This document shows, piece after piece, positions 37,567 to 46,131 of a stretch of 64,000 bases of DNA. Every line of letters begins with the position of its first letter. Positions within the stretch are counted from its first letter, which is position 1. Below the pieces are notes generated by a model that saw only the letters and a program-made list of their open reading frames with translations, was not told where the DNA came from and ran no database searches. Location of the stretch: assembly GCA_963662155.1 (NCBI GenBank), contig OY759262.1, forward strand, positions 15,755,282 through 15,819,281, given 5' to 3'. Origin of the DNA: Lamellibrachia columna. Its lineage: Eukaryota; Annelida; Polychaeta; Sabellida; Siboglinidae. The position numbers were made by a program, and so were the translations under genes.

Positions 37567-37970
37567 TGAATTACAACGATTATTACGCGCGCCAGGCTGG
37601 CGGTGCGCTGCCCTACTTCGCCGGTGCGCAATACCAGCGAGGTCACGGACTGGGCAGTCTGTTCGGCAGTCTGTTGCGCAGCGCCATGCCGCTCATCAAG
37701 AGAGGTGCCGTGGCGTTGGGCAGGGGAGCGTTGAAGACCGGCGTTCGCATAGCCGGCGACGTCTTATCGGGTCAGAACATAAAAACGGCTGCCAAAAGAC
37801 GCGTCACCGACGCCATCGGCAGTATTCGAGCCCCTCCTGGTAAACGTATAAAACGAACGGCCGCAAAGGCGACATTCACTGCAGTCAAGCGCCGCCGCAA
37901 GAAAAGGACGTCCCCGAAACGCGCTGCCGACATATTCGACGACGACAACAAAGATGGCGTTCGTGCATAG
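37566..37970 (+). CDS. Core-like protein, element B (134 aa)
   Basis: NYNDYYARQAGGALPYF start, GHGLGSLFGSLLRSAMPLIKRG amphipathic helix (in parts), KTGVRIAGDVLSGQN, then a Lys/Arg-rich tail (KRIKRTAAKATFTAVKRRRKK). The tail suggests DNA binding; the helix resembles capsid-internal proteins. Its last 17 bp overlap the major capsid start, and the capsid TATA box (37847-37853) lies within it. Confidence 0.78.
   Translation: MNYNDYYARQAGGALPYFAGAQYQRGHGLGSLFGSLLRSAMPLIKRGAVALGRGALKTGVRIAGDVLSGQNIKTAAKRRVTDAIGSIRAPPGKRIKRTAAKATFTAVKRRRKKRTSPKRAADIFDDDNKDGVRA
37847..37853 (+). promoter_or_regulatory. TATA box of the major capsid gene (B)
   Basis: TATAAAA inside the core gene, 101 bp upstream of the capsid AUG. 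Confidence 0.5.
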
Positions 37971-39270
37971 ACAGTCGTGCGAGGGAGTCAAGACCGAGCT
38001 GGATCTCTTTACCGTACCCCCCACTCAGAACTGCATCGTCGAGAGTCACGTGGTGGAACATCAACCCACGGCCTCTCTGGACTCTGGAGGACCGATAGAA
38101 TTCTTCATCCCCGGATCGGGAGACGATTACATGGATCTCGCCAACACGATGCTACACTTGCAGGTGAAGGTGACGCGAGCCAACGGTAACCCTATCGACG
38201 CGGGCGAACCCGTGGGACCGGTGAACAACTGGTTGCATGCGCTGTTCAGCAATGTCGACCTCTCCCTGAACAACACGCTCGTGACCTCTTCGTCCTTCAA
38301 CGCGTACCCGTATCGAGCCTTCATAGAGACGCTGTTGAGTTACGGATCCGACGCCAAGTCGACGCAGATGACGAATCAGCTGTGGTACAAGGACAAGGCC
38401 AGTCGCATGCACGCCACCGAGCTAGCCGCCGGACCCGATCCTAACCCCGGGTTCGTGACTCGTCGAGAGTACATATCCGGCAGTCGCGTGGTCGACATGA
38501 TAGGTCGTCTCCACGTGGATATGTTTCTGCAGGATAAATTCCTGATCAACGGCGTCGACGTCAAGTTACGCCTGGTGCGCAGTAAGCCCGAGTTTGCGCT
38601 GTTGGCTGCTGGAGCGAACGAGTACTTGATAAACGTCGTCAACGCGTCCTTGTTCGTCAAGAAGGCCACCATCGCTCCGGCCGTGCAGAAGGCTCACATC
38701 TTGGCTCTCGAGCGGACCACGGTCAAGTATCCGTTACGACCCGTCGAAACCAAGGTGTACTCCATTCCCACGGGCGCTCTGTCGCACACGCACGAGAACC
38801 TGTTCCTCGGCGCCCTGCCGAAACGTCTCGTACTGTGCTGCATCGACAACGACGCCTACAACGGCACGTACGCCACAAACCCGTTTCACGCCAAGAACAA
38901 CGCCATCAGCTTCGTCGCCGTGTACGTCGACGGTCGTCAGATACCCGCCAAACCCTTCCAGCCCAACTTCGCAGACAACCTCTTCGCCAGGAGCTACGCG
39001 AGCATGTTCACCTCGACCGGCAAGGTGTGGCAGGACGAGGGGAACTGTCTGACACGCGAAGAGTACCGAGACGGCTACACCTACTTCTGTTTCGACCTGA
39101 CCCCCGACCAGTGCGACGGTCCCTGCTTTAATCTGGTACAAAAGGGCAACCTGCGCTTAGAATTTCATTTCCGTGCAGCGCTTCAGACCACCGTGAACGT
39201 CGTCGCCTACGCCGAATTCGAGTCCGTGCTGGAAATCGACAAGAACCGCAACGTCATCTACGACTACTGA
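37954..39270 (+). CDS. MCP: Major capsid protein, element B (438 aa)
   Basis: MAFVHRQSCEGVKTELDLF then VPPTQNC; SLDSGGPIEFFIPGSGDDY; TNQLWYKDKASRM; NPGFVTRREYISGSR; ends YAEFESVLEIDKNRNVIYDY. Matches Polinton major capsid proteins (also annotated as C. elegans F54H12.2-like), predicted double jelly-roll. Length is normal. One base separates its stop from the protease AUG. Confidence 0.95.
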   Translation: MAFVHRQSCEGVKTELDLFTVPPTQNCIVESHVVEHQPTASLDSGGPIEFFIPGSGDDYMDLANTMLHLQVKVTRANGNPIDAGEPVGPVNNWLHALFSNVDLSLNNTLVTSSSFNAYPYRAFIETLLSYGSDAKSTQMTNQLWYKDKASRMHATELAAGPDPNPGFVTRREYISGSRVVDMIGRLHVDMFLQDKFLINGVDVKLRLVRSKPEFALLAAGANEYLINVVNASLFVKKATIAPAVQKAHILALERTTVKYPLRPVETKVYSIPTGALSHTHENLFLGALPKRLVLCCIDNDAYNGTYATNPFHAKNNAISFVAVYVDGRQIPAKPFQPNFADNLFARSYASMFTSTGKVWQDEGNCLTREEYRDGYTYFCFDLTPDQCDGPCFNLVQKGNLRLEFHFRAALQTTVNVVAYAEFESVLEIDKNRNVIYDY

Positions 39271-39271
39271 G

Positions 39272-39751
39272 ATGGACACCCTGCAGATCGCCCGTCTACT
39301 GGCGATGGATCCGAAGACCGCATCCGTCTTTGGTGGCGTCGTACCCCGAGATGGACTGCCTGCAACAATTGACGCTCTGCCGATCGCCTTCGTGTGCAAC
39401 ACCGACGACGCCGACGAACCGGGCGAACACTGGATAGCGCTGTACCTGTCCTCCGACGGGCGCGGCGAATACTTCTGTTCGTACGGTCTGCCGCCTCGTC
39501 ACGCGGCGTTCCGCACCTTCTTGAACAAACACTGTTCCGAGTGGACTCATAACAGCACGAGACTCCAGAGTCCTCTGTCTAACGTTTGCGGACAATATTG
39601 CGTCACTTATATCATGCTTCGTTGTAACGGCGCTCCTATGAGAACTTTCGTCAACGCTTTCCACACCGATCTGGTCGCTAACGATTGTCGCGTGTTCGAT
39701 TGGATTAGGCTGCTAAAAAAGGGTATACCGTACTATAACGTGTCATACTGA
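39272..39751 (+). CDS. PRO: Adenain-like (C5) maturation protease, element B (159 aa)
   Basis: H53 (GEHWIALYL), Q99 and C106 (NVCGQYC) are the expected catalytic His, oxyanion Gln and nucleophile. The place where this family carries an acidic residue (YF-D/E-SYG) is Cys69 (EYFCSYG) in all copies here; E66 is the nearest acid. Role: capsid maturation cleavages. The stop is followed within 3 bp by the hairpin-unit element. Confidence 0.92.
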   Translation: MDTLQIARLLAMDPKTASVFGGVVPRDGLPATIDALPIAFVCNTDDADEPGEHWIALYLSSDGRGEYFCSYGLPPRHAAFRTFLNKHCSEWTHNSTRLQSPLSNVCGQYCVTYIMLRCNGAPMRTFVNAFHTDLVANDCRVFDWIRLLKKGIPYYNVSY

Positions 39752-39752
39752 G

Positions 39753-39862
39753 CCTCTGGCGCGGTGGTCGCTCCACCCGTAAGCTCGCCCTCGAACCTCT
39801 GGCGCGGTGGAGACACCCGTAAGTTCGCGACCTCTGGCGCGATGGTCACCATTCGCAAGTCG
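39753..39862 (+). ncRNA. Three hairpin units after the protease stop (B)
   Basis: Units: stem GGTGG/CCACC with loop TCGCT; GGTG/CACC with loop GAGA; ATGG/CCAT with loop TCA. Each is framed by CCTCTGGCGCG and CRYAAG or CGCAAG. The stems change sequence but stay paired. Polyadenylation signal at 39962. Confidence 0.5.
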
Positions 39863-39961
39863 CCTCGACTTCATCATCATCATCTTCATCATACCCGGCT
39901 CGTTGTATCCAATCGCATACGATCGCCTCGTTTGTACTGCTGCTGCCGCTTTGTTGTATTT

Positions 39962-39967
39962 AATAAA
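39962..39967 (+). terminator. Polyadenylation signal, late unit of B
   Basis: AATAAA followed by ATACGTGTGCACC and a T-rich stretch. Confidence 0.6.
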
Positions 39968-40039
39968 ATACGTGTGCACCGTACGATTGCGTTCGTCTCC
40001 TTACTGGGTCAACGACCCTTCGGCACATACACGTAACTA

Positions 40040-40251
40040 GGTCACTGTTCGTTCCTCCTCCGGTCGCTAGGGGCGCGGCACGCGCATGCGCGCGACGCTG
40101 CGCCGCCGCCGCCGCCAGGGGGCGCTCCAAGGTCTAGTGCTGCTTTCTGATTGGCTGCGCGCACTCATTAGCGGTGGGCGATATTAGGGTCGTTTTCCTT
40201 TGATCTTTTGATGCTCTTGATAAGGGGTCCCAAAAACCTCTGATAACTACT
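40040..40251 (-). repeat. Right TIR of element B
   Basis: 212 bp, inverted match to 22363-22577. It carries GCGCATGCGCG (40081-40091), CGCCAGGGGGCGCTCC (40113-40128) and TCTGATTGGCTGCGC (40146-40160). Confidence 0.95.
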
Positions 40252-40257
40252 GACATC
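40252..40257 (+). repeat. Target-site duplication GACATC, right of B
   Basis: Identical to 22357-22362. Confidence 0.95.
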
Positions 40258-41334
40258 AGCAAGATATCACCAGAAAAGATAGATGTGCTCAGTGTCAATG
40301 GTCTCGCTAGGTATAGTAAGCGATGGCGGGCCCGCCATCCCTTAAGAGCTATTATGAGTATGCCCGCCACCCGTTGCCAACAATATAAATATCCGCCATC
40401 TGTTTAGTTAGGCCGCCTCCCAAAGAATAAATTAAGTCACGCCATTTTCTTAACTTTTCTAGTCAGTAGGTTTATGTCTTTAGCTTGCCATTACACAAAA
40501 TCGTAATCACCTGACATTGCCGCCGACGTGTTTACAAAATGGCTTCCCTAGTAAGTGCCAGTTAATTTGCTGGTACAACCGAGAATTTCCTCGCCGAACT
40601 AGTATCCCTCTAACGCGTCAGCGGGAATCCCGACTTCCCATGTTGATAAACCAATTAATGTGATTCGAGAGATACTGACGTCAGTTGGATCATCCAATCA
40701 GCATTCGTGATATTAATATACGGCGTTTCTAGTCAGCAACCGCTGAGCGGAGTTGAACTTTGGCATTGCACAAACCACCATAACTCCGGGCAAAGATTGT
40801 CTTCATTCACTTGAAACAATTTATCAATGCTTAGATTAAGTTACCAGAACCTCGCTACACTAACAAGCCGGTATGTGTGCATTCACTTGTAACAATTTAT
40901 CAATGTTTCGACATCACTACGTTGGATGAATTAAGGAGCACGCAGAGTCAACACAGTCATTTTAACATTAGTCGCTGGGCTTCGTGCAAAATTAAAATGG
41001 TCTGCTTTTTTTTGCTAATAAAAAGCTTGAAACTGATGTCAATGAAGACGAAGTAGCAGTTGCCGCCAGCGTTGGTGGTTACAAAGATGACGGGATGGTT
41101 GTTGGGAGTCTTGCCGCCGGCGACATAGATGACGAACGATGTTGGTGCCGGTGATGTGGATGATGAGAAGGCTGTTGCTGCTGGCGTTGGTCCTAAGCCA
41201 AAGAAACTCAGCCACAGACGGAAGATGGGAATTGATCCAGCTTAGTTGAATACATATCCCTGGATATAAGTATGTGAAGGTGGCAGACGACCTAAACATG
41301 TTGCTTTGGGAAAAGCAGCCTGGGTTGACGTGCC
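40258..41334. other. Host interval right of B
   Basis: No gene recognised. Moderately AT-rich; short repeat ACTTGTAACAATTTATCAATG-like sequence at about 40813 and 40885. The end may contain the degraded start of the hAT-like relic. Confidence 0.4.
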
Positions 41335-41925
41335 ATGTATTTCTGTCCGCATGGATGTTGTGCAGAAACATCAGGTGCCCACCAAGAAGCCATCTACATT
41401 GAAATGGCATTGGCAGATAAAGCAAACCAGCGCTTGATCCAGCCCAATGAAAACCCAGTTACTAGTTCTGAAAAGAAGGCATTTGTAGGCTACCTCAAAT
41501 GTATGTACTGGTGCACCAAGGAAGAAATAGCCCATTCTAAAAAAATTCCATCAGTGCTCAAATTAGCAAAATCACTTGGATGTGAATATCTGGATGATAT
41601 AAAGTTTTGCAGAAACATTCATTACATCAGTCAGAATTGCACTCAGGATACTGTTGGCTCCCTTGGCCAAACAGTTCTTCAGCTGCTGTTACAGGGCATT
41701 CATCAATCCGACCTGTACTCCATCCTAATTGATGAAACAACCGATGTGTCGATCAAGAAACAGCTGATTATGTACTGTCCATTTTTGAGACAAAATGCTG
41801 CACCTAGTTCATTGCGCAGCATAGCAATGAACTTGATACCAAGTTCATTGCTATGCTGCCTATACCAGATGGGAAAGCAGAAACCATCACCAATGCTGTT
41901 TTTGAGAAGACCAGAGACGACCTAG
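41335..41925 (+). pseudogene. hAT/KIAA1586-like transposase-derived relic
   Basis: About 196 codons with CTQDTVGSLGQTVLQLLLQ and the signature YSILIDETTDVSIKKQLIMYC, found in hAT-type transposases and their domesticated zinc-finger relatives. No BED finger or C-terminal dimerisation region is seen, and the frame ends abruptly near a local direct repeat (AGCACTCAAAGATGAGTGCTAGG). Partial and probably dead. Confidence 0.6.
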
Positions 41926-41970
41926 CACTCAAAGATGAGTGCTAGGATGGAAGGAAAATCATCATGTCAG

Positions 41971-42429
41971 TCTTGAAGTGATGGTCGAACTCCTCGAGGT
42001 CACCGTGAACCGTCGGAACAGTCAGGCTACCGTCCTATTTCGGGACCAACTCTACGACGCCGGTCTCATGATCGCTTTCATGGATCACGTCAGTCGTTGG
42101 CGTCACGTGCTATCTGACGTGCGTCACTACGTCTGTGGATATCGCGCCCAGGACCCCGCACCTGAATCCTGGAACGAAGAATGTGACTCCTCTGCAGCTC
42201 TCCTCGACCATAGGAGGCTGTGGGGGGGGGTGTCATGCAAGAGTTGTTGCTGCTGCATATACCATCACCCCTAGAACCCACTTTCGTACACCTTCACAGA
42301 GGTCCCATCAACAATTCGTTACTGCGTCGCCGTCAACGCACGCTGCCACCGCTGCGAGTCTCCTTGGGACGCCAATTAACAGCCCGTCACGTTCGACGTT
42401 GTTTGTTGGCGGCGTTCAATCGGTCGTGA
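41971..42429 (+). pseudogene. Left-end gene exon 2, E2 (frameshifted)
   Basis: Acceptor-like ATCATGTCAG at 41961-41970, then SLEVMVELLEVTVNRRNSQATVLFRDQLYDAGL, in parts, matching B exon 2 (SCQATVLFREALYDAGL). A run of nine G at about 42223-42231 shifts frame; the second half MQELLLLHIPSP...HRGPINNSLLRRRQ continues to TGA at 42429. The acidic repeats of the B protein are mostly absent. Confidence 0.7.
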
Positions 42430-42671
42430 ACACTTCTACCAACGCACATTTTAATGTTTAACTTCACTTCTAATGTTTTAATTTCTCTTCCATTGTACTT
42501 GTGCTTATTTTTCATGTATTAAATTTTGCATCACCTTATATTCCCGTCCTGTATTTCGTTCTTGTTCCAACTGCGTGTTGGCATATTATACACATAGTCA
42601 ATGTTCCCCTGCTACATTTTCTTTAATTAACGGTCCGGTTTCCATTGTCCGGTGGTTAACTTATAGCCACG
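41971..42671 (-). mobile_element. Fragment E2, part 1 (B-type Polinton left end, inverted)
   Basis: Near-identical to E1 from 42289 on (E1 12148 on) and contains the empty site CACCTT (42289-42294) for element A. Continues after element D at 62456. Left border near 41950-41970 is abrupt. Confidence 0.85.
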
Positions 42672-42677
42672 CATGTC
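42672..42677 (+). repeat. Target-site duplication CATGTC, left of D
   Basis: Identical to 62450-62455. E1 has a single uninterrupted CATGTC at about 12531-12536 (CACGCATGTCGGCTACC), confirming the empty site. Confidence 0.93.
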
Positions 42678-42689
42678 AGTAGTACCTTA

Positions 42690-42963
42690 CTACTAGAGCA
42701 TACATCACGGAACGGCGTTGCGTGTTCCAGCTCTCTCGTAAATGAGCCTTCTCGCGAATGTTCTTGCTCAGGCGTTTAGCCTGCAGTCCCGTGCGTGTTG
42801 CTGCCATCTTTTCCGCCGTGTCTCGATCGTTGTTGTGCATGCATTTCTTCCACTGGTAAGCGCTTTCGACTGTATAAAATTGTCTACCCCATACGCGTAT
42901 TCTACACGCATAAAAATTAGACAAATAGTTATTAGAACCTTTAAAACGAACTGGACGATCCAT
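42690..42963 (-). pseudogene. NADAR-domain protein, element D (3'-truncated)
   Basis: MDRPVRFKGSNNYLSNFYACRI start and YTVESAYQWKKCM block (in parts), ending near SVMYALV where it is fused to the 12-bp terminus. The C-terminal NADAR block is missing. Confidence 0.75.
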
Positions 42964-43143
42964 ACTTGTGTTAAAACACGCATTCACTGCATTACATAAA
43001 CGAGTGCTGTCACCTCGATTTTTTGTCCGTTCGCCAGACGGTCTTATCTGTCAGGCCTATAGATAGAACTCCCGTCGCATTCTCGTCAACAATATTTCCC
43101 CTATATATACCACTCCCGTCGTGTTCTCGTCATCATCGTCAAC

Positions 43144-43289
43144 ATGTTTTCACGAATCATCGCCGAGATAATATCAGTGATCGTCATCGTCATGACTCTA
43201 ACATACAAATACATGAAATGTTATTGGGCGGATTTAAAGATCGTGCGTCTTGTGACTCGAGAGAAATTCAGCATGGAAGTCGATCTTCG
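43144..43289 (+). CDS. Left-end gene exon 1, element D
   Basis: 48 codons plus two bases: MFSRIIAEIISVIVIVMTL, a single transmembrane-like segment, then YKYMKCYWADLKIVRLV. Donor CTTCG|GTGAGT at 43289/43290, phase 2. The TATA box (CTATATATA) lies near 43100. Exon 2 is at 60710-61160. The intron would be about 189 bp but now contains the 17.2 kb element C. Confidence 0.65.
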
Positions 43290-43438
43290 GTGAGTTTATT
43301 TCTAGTCTATAATGATATGTTTTTTTTTCTTGTATTCAATACTTTGTCGTTGCAAAACTTTAAGAGAAGAGGTATTCGTTGCAGAGTTCTGTCTTCGGTA
43401 AGTTTATTTTTTTAGTCTATAATGATGTGTTGTTTTTT

Positions 43439-43444
43439 CTCGTA
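43439..43444 (+). repeat. Target-site duplication CTCGTA, left of C
   Basis: Identical to 60670-60675. Confidence 0.95.
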
Positions 43445-43543
43445 AGTAGTACCTTATAGCTTTTCAATCCTCACTTTTATCACTACTTCATCATCCGGTT
43501 GCGCGCGCAGCCGGATGTACATAGCGCCATCTAGCGATTGACG
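43445..43543 (+). repeat. Left TIR of element C
   Basis: Inverted match to 60571-60669. Contains GGTTGCGCGCGCAGCCGG and, on the minus strand, CGCTAGATGGCGCTATG (CTCF-like). Followed by imperfect CTAGCGATTGACG repeats. Confidence 0.93.
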
Positions 43544-44603
43544 AGCACCACACGCGTGCAACCCCCTAGCGATTGACGTGCGCTCTGTACGCGTGCAGTT
43601 CCCTAGTGACCGATGCACGTGTGCAGCACGCGTATCGTCGTATCCCACACTACCCTATAATTATGTAACAATTAATGCGACACTACCCTATATTCGAGTT
43701 GATGTTATAATCGGTGTTGACGTAACTTGATATCCAACGGACTATGAACGGAGCCGTTTATCAGCAGGCAGTCGCGTAGGCCGAAATATGGGTTGTAGCG
43801 ACTGTTAAACGAACTGCGTTCTGTTGCACTGACCTATATGGGATTTAGCGGTTGAAATTGAATGGAGACTCATTTCAACATGGACTGAAGTGCGTTATTA
43901 CGGCGTGTGTGTGTGTGTGTTGTAAACTCGATACCTATTCGAAACAGCTGCATTCATATGGGATTTAGCGATTGTTAAATGTGTGGAAATTGACGACACG
44001 AAGGTAATGTTATTTTTTTTTTTTATTCACAGCGTGCATGTTGTAACTCGATACCTAACCAAAAACAGCTGCGTTCTGTTGTAGACTGAAGCGACTGATT
44101 TAACGTGGATTTGGAGTCGACGGCCGGTCGAAAGCGGTTGGGTAAATTTACAAGTGATTGGACTTTGTGTTGTGTTAGGAAGGATTGTGTAATAAATATA
44201 TATATATAATGTGTGTTGTATTAGGAAGGATTGTGTAATAAATATATATATATAATGAACTGTTTTGTGAGTGTGATGTATTAGGAAGGATCGTGTAATA
44301 TTATTGAGAACGTACGTAAAAAAACAACAGACATGTATTAATGGCACAAAGCAAAATTTAATAGTAGAAAGATACACATGATTAATGGCACAAAGCAAAA
44401 TTTAACAACAGAAAGATACACACGATTAAAAAAAAAAAAAAAGCGAATTGACATTAAAGCAAAAGTTGAAAGTTCATGTTATTAGATTGTTCATGTATTA
44501 ATGACACAAAGCAAAATTTAATAGTAGAAAGATACACATGATTAACGACACAAAGCAAAATTTAATAGCAGAAAGATACACATTAAAGCAAAAAGTTGAA
44601 AGT
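43544..44603. other. Left subterminal non-coding region of C
   Basis: Three diverged CTAGCGATTGACG repeats (to about 43640). Then two blocks sharing CATATGGGATTTAGCG, (GT)n at 43905-43920, TA tracts, and tandem repeats of about 45-55 bp (ATTAATGGCACAAAGCAAAATTTAAT, in parts) at 44338-44600. Mirrors 61161-62449 of D. No gene. Confidence 0.6.
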
Positions 44604-45544
44604 TCAGCGTGGCGCAAAGCGCACGCAAAGCGGCTTGCCACGACGACCTCGACGACGCCGAATTTGCAACGGCGGTCGCTGAATCGGAGCCGGGGCGGTG
44701 GCGTCATCGTCGTCGTCGTAGTCGTCTTCGGTCACCCAACCCTCTTGTTCCAGCACTTTCGGCTCGCCCTCGGCTATCCAAAGCTCCTCATCCAGCACTT
44801 TATTGTAGCATTCTGTGCTCTTATACGCAAACTTTAGTGTGAGCTCTCTCATAACGGACGGCCAGAGAGATCGAGCGTGCATGAGTTGGATGATTTCACA
44901 CAACGCGGATGGTCGCATCCGCCATGTTCGCTTCAGCTCATTCCTTTTTTCCATCATTTCTTTGACGGACTTCTTGATGGCTCGTTGGAGACTCACTTCC
45001 TTCAGTTCACCCATCACCGCATGCCATCGACGACAGTGAGCGCTGCAAGAAAATGAGATATAGTCGAATAAATCAACACATCATTATAGACTAAAAATAA
45101 AACTTACCGAAGACAGAACTCTGCAACTCCTCTCTTAAAGTTTTGCAATGACAAAGTATTGAATACAAGATAAAACAACATATCATTATAGACTAGAAAT
45201 AAACTCACCGAAGATCGGTCTGCGTATCGAATTTCTCTCGAGTCGCAAGACGCACGATCTTTACAACCGCAAAGTAACATTTTATGTATTGATACGTTGC
45301 AACGAATACCTCCTCTCTTAAAGTTTTGCAACGACAAAGTATTGAAACATATCATTATAGACTAGAAATAAACTCACCGAAGATCTGTCTGTACATCGGC
45401 TCTTTCTTGCAGTATACGACGCAAGATCTTCACATCCATATAGAAACATTTTATATATTGATATACTAGCGTCATAACACCGACGATCAAGGATAGGATT
45501 GCTGCGACAGATCGAGGAATTAAAATGTATGACGGTGACGGCAT
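44604..45544 (-). CDS. Left-end spliced gene, element C (two exons, about 201 aa)
   Basis: Exon 1 is 45544-45378 (55 codons plus two bases; MPSPSYILIPRSVAAILSLI, with a transmembrane-like stretch), donor CTTCG|GTGAGT. Exon 2 is 45042-44604, acceptor ATTTTCTTGCAG, phase 2. The protein continues with a helical block (SALCEIIQLMHARSLWPSVM), an acidic run and a Pro/Arg-rich end (APIQRPPLQIRRRRGRRG). The D copy is about 70% similar by eye. Between the exons, part of exon 1 with its donor is repeated, giving three possible donors (45377, about 45207, about 45107). Function unknown; a membrane-anchored protein with a basic C-terminus. Confidence 0.65.
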
Positions 45545-45579
45545 GTTGACGATGATGACGTGAACACGACGGGAGTGGT

Positions 45580-45590
45580 ATATATAGGGG
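45580..45590 (-). promoter_or_regulatory. TATA box of the left-end gene (C)
   Basis: CTATATATACC on the minus strand, about 40 bp from the AUG at 45544. Confidence 0.55.
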
Positions 45591-45715
45591 AAATATTGTT
45601 GACGAGAATGTGACGGGAGTTCTATCTATAGACCTGACAGATAAGACCGTCTGGCGAACGGACAAAAAATCGAGGTGACAGCACTCGTTTATGTAATGCA
45701 GTGAATGCGTGTTTA

Positions 45716-45877
45716 AGCACGGGAGAGAGACAATTGACGGAATGGGTGAGAAGTACAGAGGGTTTTTGGGGTGCTTTAACCTACGACAATCGAAGGGGTC
45801 AGAATACGCTCGGGGAGTTACTTATGCAACTAAGAAAGTTCATTCGAATTCACCAGCAGGTAAAAAAATGGGTCTGA
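45716..45877 (+). pseudogene. NADAR-domain remnant, element C
   Basis: Only the C-terminal block remains (RQLTEWVRSTEGFWGALTYD, QNTLGELLMQLRKFIRIHQ). Comparison with D shows that the start and middle of the gene are deleted after GAATGCGTGTTT. TGA at 45875-45877. CACCAGCAG|GTAAAA at its end resembles a donor site. Confidence 0.75.
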
Positions 45878-45918
45878 TGTAACGCGGATGTGAGATTGCA
45901 ACCAGGCATCGGGAAAAC

Positions 45919-46022
45919 ATCACGCGACTTGCAACCCGATTCCCGCATCACGCGCTGTTTTGCAATAGCAAAAAACACCAGAACCAGTCCGAACTCGTTT
46001 GCGCCGGTGAAAGCATCACGCG
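45919..46022 (+). promoter_or_regulatory. Three ATCACGCG repeats upstream of the early promoter (C)
   Basis: ATCACGCG at 45919-45926, 45947-45954 and 46015-46022, each near a TTGCAA/TTGCRWYR context; TATATAAA follows at 46061. Confidence 0.5.
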
Positions 46023-46060
46023 TTGCGTCGCAATAGCGTTGTCAACAGCTGGTAAGGGCC

Positions 46061-46068
46061 TATATAAA
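46061..46068 (+). promoter_or_regulatory. TATA box of the early locus (C)
   Basis: TATATAAA, 71 bp before the AUG at 46132. Confidence 0.65.
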
Positions 46069-46131
46069 CACAGCAGCAGCGCTAGCCTAGTTATCACAAT
46101 TGTTTTCAAGCGATTCTACTCGACTTCAAAG

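Larger units (their letters stand above)
22363..40251 (+). mobile_element. Element B: complete 17.9 kb Maverick/Polinton
   Basis: Both ends are defined. The left terminus AGTAGTTATCAGAGG and right terminus CCTCTGATAACTACT are flanked by an identical 6-bp duplication GACATC (22357-22362 and 40252-40257). The TIRs (22363-22577 and 40040-40251) are identical except for one GGC unit in a microsatellite. All core genes (POLB, ATP, INT, capsids, PRO) are open. The only clear lesion is a TGA in the RPA-like frame. Near-identical TIRs and intact genes indicate recent insertion. Confidence 0.97.
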
